DNA of 64,000 nt from contig VWZL01000903.1 of the NCBI GenBank assembly GCA_013396915.1, positions 217,629 to 281,628 on the forward strand. The letters run 5' to 3'. Below, piece after piece: positions 63,715 through 64,000 of the stretch (its first letter is position 1; every line of letters starts with the position of its first letter). The DNA is from Stercorarius parasiticus (taxonomy: Eukaryota > Chordata > Aves > Charadriiformes > Stercorariidae). The notes under the pieces were generated by a model. That model saw only the letters and a program-made list of their open reading frames with translations, was not told where the DNA came from and ran no database searches. The position numbers were made by a program, and so were the translations under genes.

Positions 63715-64000
63715 CTGTTGCCTGGATCTGTTTCCATTTAATATTTTCAGTAATGACCTGAATCATGGAATTAAAAACACTCTCAAATTCTGTAAATGAC
63801 ATCAGCTTTCAGAAGAGCTGCAAACCCTCTGGATTGGATCAGAGTTCAAATGATATGGATACATTGAAGGCATGTCAGTAGAGTCCAAAATCAACAAGAG
63901 GTAACTTGCTAAAAATAAATATATTAACTGGGTAGCTGTGCAATGGCTGTTCAGCAGCTTTGCAGAAAAAGACATGAACACCACGCAAGGCCTATGTCTA
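63715..64000 (+). mobile_element. Ancient CR1 LINE remnant, reverse-transcriptase region, runs off the window
   Basis: Heavily diverged, but colinear with the amniote CR1 polymerase region. It has TTTAATATTTTCAGTAATGA (the FNIFxND segment), then AATGACATCAGCTTTC (the degenerate ADDTKL active-site segment), then AATCAACAAGAGG (FNKxK) and CAGCAGCTTTGCAGAAAAAG near 63953-63972. No open frame survives. The copy continues past the right edge. Confidence 0.7.

Larger units (their letters stand above)
22195..64000 (-). other. GABRG3: GABRG3 intron upstream of the exon (partial, at least 41.8 kb)
   Basis: This carries most of the transposon load of the window. The previous exon should be about 83 bp and encode the Cys-loop segment (LQLHNFPMD-like); I did not find it. 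Stretches without a recognised element are 22235-23388, 24000-27023, 27093-30394, 32215-36949, 37641-40189, 41403-50085, 50159-54943, 56521-57269, 57823-59758 and 60391-63714. They are AT-rich, single-copy-looking DNA with only the small features listed separately. Confidence 0.85.

Overview
This window looks like intronic DNA from a bird genome. Three things point there. CR1 LINE fragments occur throughout, several ending in the ATTCTATG or ATTCTGTG short repeats typical of avian CR1 3' ends. There is a solo LTR of a type common in bird genomes. The rest is AT-rich, CpG-poor, single-copy-looking sequence with almost no coding content. I could not fix the species. The LTR type suggests a neoavian bird rather than a galliform, but that is inference.

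The only host coding sequence I can support is one 138-bp exon on the minus strand at 22057-22194. Its 45 complete codons, flanking AG/GT splice sites, phase and exact length match the sixth coding exon of a GABA-A receptor gamma subunit, and the residues fit gamma-3 (GABRG3) best. The gene therefore reads right to left. Positions 1-22056 are the intron after this exon and 22195-64000 are the intron before it, and both run off the window. In other vertebrates GABRG3 lies in the GABRB3-GABRA5-GABRG3-OCA2 cluster, so OCA2 would be expected beyond the low-coordinate end.

Layout: 1-22 kb is mostly unique intron with short simple repeats and one short CR1 tail at 8.1 kb. The exon is at 22.1 kb. 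A CpG-retaining, regulatory-looking block lies 1.2 kb upstream of the exon in gene direction (23.4-23.7 kb). A direct repeat is at 27.0 kb and a 16-bp triple repeat at 30.4 kb. Two same-orientation CR1 copies lie at 30.6-32.2 kb. A homeodomain-site cluster with a perfect 20-bp palindrome is at 37.1 kb. Ancient CR1 remnants are at 40.2 and 41.3 kb, and an inverted pair of ZNF143-like sites at 50.1 kb. A transposon cluster at 54.9-60.4 kb holds an internally deleted minus-strand CR1, a solo LTR and an older minus-strand CR1. A very old CR1 reverse-transcriptase remnant runs off the right end.

I see no complete gene, RNA gene, CRISPR array or operon. Nothing here amounts to a new biological system. 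The most useful leads are the exon assignment, the candidate conserved regulatory blocks and the structure of the CR1 and LTR copies.
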